Positions 15,817-17,160 of a stretch of DNA of 17,160 bases are shown here, one piece after another. The notes beneath the pieces are model-generated. The model did not search any database. It had not been told where the DNA came from and saw only the letters and a list, made by a program, of their open reading frames with translations. Each line of letters starts with the position of its first letter. Position 1 is the stretch's first letter. The translations under genes and the position numbers were made by a program. The DNA comes from JBFGCA01 sp041567315 (lineage in GTDB: Bacteria > Acidobacteriota > Thermoanaerobaculia > Multivoradales > JAHEKO01), in the NCBI GenBank assembly GCA_041567315.1, contig JBFGCA010000105.1, forward strand, positions 1 through 17,160, written 5' to 3'.

Positions 15817-15855
15817 GCGGGCCGACTGTCGGAGCTGGTGGCCGGCTCGGCCCGC
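15817..15855 (+). terminator. candidate terminator hairpin of the toxin-antitoxin operon
   Basis: GCGGGCCGA (15817-15825) and its exact complement TCGGCCCGC (15847-15855) form a nine-base stem with a 21-base loop, beginning four bases after the toxin stop. There is no T-run. The rest of the gap up to 16002 shows nothing coding. Confidence 0.4.
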
Positions 15856-16002
15856 GGGTCGTCAACCCTATGCAGGCCCAGCAGCCCGTGAGTGGCTACC
15901 TGCCCGATCCTCACCCTCTCGCAACCTGGAGTCGAGAAACCCCCGGTCGCCTTCCCTAGGTTGGCCGTCCCCCCCGCTTTCGGGTGCCCGCGCGGTCGTC
16001 CG

Positions 16003-16476
16003 TCAGTCGCCGACGCCAAACTCTTCGTACTCGAGGCGCTGGATGAGCTCGGTCTCGACCTGTTCGTGGCGGCGGAGGGCGTCGAGGAGGGTGGTCAGGC
16101 GTTTGCGGAGGGCGGGGTCGCCGGGGGTCCGGCCCTCGGAGTACTTCATGGCCGCGTTGGTCGTCCGGCGGAGGTCGCGGAGCATCTGTTTGTGGTCGTC
16201 GAGCAGGCTTTCGGCGGCGGCGGCGACCCGGGGGTGGCTGGCCATCAGGTCCTCGATCATGCCGCCCCGCTCCTCATCGCGGAAGTGGACGTAGAGCTTG
16301 TCGAACAGGCGCACCAGCTTGTGGCTGAGCTCGGCCGCCCAGGTGTGGGAGCCGCTGGCGCCCAGCTCGGGACGCGGCTCGGCGATGAAGGCGCGCAGGT
16401 CCTCGATCAGGCGGTCGAGCTCGCGGTGCTCGGCCAGGACGCGGTCGATCCACTCTCTCACCAGGGTCTCAGGCAT
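16003..16476 (-). CDS. hemerythrin HHE domain protein
   Basis: A 157-residue four-helix protein with the ligand pattern of a hemerythrin-like di-iron site: His17 (LAEHRELD), His64 and Glu68 (LYVHFRDEE), His95 (LLDDHKQM) and His137 with Glu141 (LRRHEQVETE). Such proteins bind O2 or NO or sense oxygen and iron. The start at 16476 has AAGGAGG seven bases upstream. The gene overlaps the end of the zinc-ribbon gene by eight bases and follows mvhD, so it belongs to a redox operon. A role in oxygen protection of iron-sulfur proteins is inference. Confidence 0.87.
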   Translation of the reverse strand: MPETLVREWIDRVLAEHRELDRLIEDLRAFIAEPRPELGASGSHTWAAELSHKLVRLFDKLYVHFRDEERGGMIEDLMASHPRVAAAAESLLDDHKQMLRDLRRTTNAAMKYSEGRTPGDPALRKRLTTLLDALRRHEQVETELIQRLEYEEFGVGD

Positions 16477-16642
16477 CGGCGGTTCCTCCTTGGGCGGGCC
16501 GCCGGCTGGCGGCGGCGGGGGTTTCCCGGCGGACGCTGTTGCTACCGCACTGGGGGCAGCTGCGCTCAACGACCTGCTGCTTGTCGTACTCCACCGGGAA
16601 CCGGTGCTGGCAGCGCAGGCAGTAGAAGGTCGTGGTCTCCAC
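16469..16642 (-). CDS. small zinc-ribbon protein
   Basis: A 57-residue protein that is easily missed because it starts with GTG. It carries CLRC (Cys8, Cys11) and CPQC (Cys29, Cys32) separated by 17 residues, the form of an FmdB-like zinc ribbon; it lacks the CxxCG pair expected of a rubredoxin. The C-terminal part (about 38-57) is Ala/Arg-rich and probably disordered. GAGG lies eight bases before the GTG at 16642, ten bases after the mvhD stop. The last eight bases overlap the hemerythrin start in another frame. The overlaps and ribosome site make it a real gene; its function is unknown. Confidence 0.75.
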   Translation of the reverse strand: METTTFYCLRCQHRFPVEYDKQQVVERSCPQCGSNSVRRETPAAASRRPAQGGTADA

Positions 16643-16652
16643 GGCGGTTTCC

Positions 16653-17160
16653 TCAGGACGCGGCGGCGGCCGGAGCGGCGGCCTCGACGGTGGCGGCGCC
16701 GGGCGCCAGCCCCTCGACGCCGGCGTCGATCGGGCCCAGACCCTTGTCGGCCAGGATGCGGCGGGTCTCGGCCACCTCCTCGGCGGTCACCTCGCGGAGC
16801 AGCCGGTCCAGCTCGCGCATCACGCGGGCGAACTTCTGGCCCTCGGCGGCGCTGATCCACTCGAGCTGCAGCCGCTCGGGCCGGATGCCGAGCTGCTCCA
16901 TGCGGGCCCACACCTTCTCCACCCGCCGCTGGGTCCAGGTGACGGCGTCGATGTAGTGGCAGTCGGCGAAGTGGCAGCCGGAGACCAGCACCAGCGGCGC
17001 CCCGCGCTTGAACGCGTGCCAGATGAACTTCTCGTCCACCCGGCCGCTGCACATCGTGCGCACCAGGCGGACCGCGGGCGGGTACTGCAGGCGCGAGGTG
17101 CCGGCCGTGTCGCCGCCGGCGTACGAGCACCAGTTGCAGGCGAAGGCGAGGATCTTCTCC
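16653..17160 (-). CDS. mvhD: MvhD/FlpD-type hydrogenase-heterodisulfide reductase iron-sulfur subunit (partial, N-terminus off the right edge)
   Basis: 168 codons are visible, nearly the whole protein. It opens with EKILAFACNWCSYAGGD, then VRTMCSGRVDEKFIWHAFKRGAP and VSGCHFADCHYIDA: the conserved cysteines of the MvhD family, which hold a [2Fe-2S] cluster and pass electrons from hydrogenase or formate dehydrogenase to HdrA. The rest (EWISAAEGQKFARVMREL) is also typical. An Ala-rich tail ends the protein. In known systems mvhD stands beside hdrA/hdrBC; those would lie beyond the right edge, while the downstream genes here are a zinc ribbon and a hemerythrin. The start is off the window. Confidence 0.9.
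   Translation of the reverse strand, partial: EKILAFACNWCSYAGGDTAGTSRLQYPPAVRLVRTMCSGRVDEKFIWHAFKRGAPLVLVSGCHFADCHYIDAVTWTQRRVEKVWARMEQLGIRPERLQLEWISAAEGQKFARVMRELDRLLREVTAEEVAETRRILADKGLGPIDAGVEGLAPGAATVEAAAPAAAAS

Noticed and set aside
16469..16642. Rubredoxin
   Set aside because: The Cys pairs lack the rubredoxin CxxCG-type loops and aromatic pattern; a simple zinc ribbon fits better.

Overview
High-GC bacterial DNA (roughly 70% G+C by eye) with dense coding, no intergenic gap above about 240 bases, and many start/stop overlaps. The family mix suggests an environmental Acidobacteriota-type genome: a DUF1800/DUF1501 pair, a reaction-centre-type c-type cytochrome with a TPR-like tail, a four-part pyruvate:ferredoxin oxidoreductase, MvhD and hemerythrin. 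That assignment is inference; there is no rRNA or other phylogenetic marker in the window. I saw no tRNA, rRNA, CRISPR array or insertion sequence.

Region 1 (1-3533, minus strand) is one tightly overlapped operon, read from right to left: an ECF sigma factor, a one-TM putative anti-sigma factor, a Spy/CpxP-like periplasmic protein, a DUF1800 protein, and a DUF1501 protein with a twin-arginine leader that runs off the left edge. The first three resemble in layout the sigma / membrane anti-sigma / periplasmic sensor sets known from metal and envelope stress.

Region 2 (3773-6619, plus strand) holds a secreted M15-like/LysM cell-wall enzyme and a large acyl-CoA synthetase. Region 3 (6624-7257, minus strand) is a MazF-type toxin with a ribbon-helix-helix antitoxin. 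Their junction consists of five imperfect copies of a 14-base repeat.

Region 4 (7356-10747, plus strand) has a two-haem-motif c-type cytochrome, FeoB, and an unusual Cys-rich/FeoA fusion overlapping the end of feoB.

Region 5 (10744-15117, minus strand) is a por operon: first a 759-residue fusion of the gamma subunit, a GltD-like flavoprotein and a two-cluster ferredoxin, then porA and porB. This suggests a 2-oxoacid oxidoreductase that passes electrons to or from NAD(P) within one complex. It is the most unusual item in the window.

Region 6 (15342-15813, plus strand) is a second toxin-antitoxin pair (RHH antitoxin and RelE/ParE toxin) with a dyad-symmetric operator candidate. Region 7 (16003-17160, minus strand) is an MvhD-type iron-sulfur protein (partial), a 57-residue zinc-ribbon protein and a hemerythrin, with short spacing or overlap. 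The shared themes are low-potential electron flow (Por, Fd, NAD(P), MvhD), iron and haem handling (Feo, cytochrome, hemerythrin) and envelope stress.
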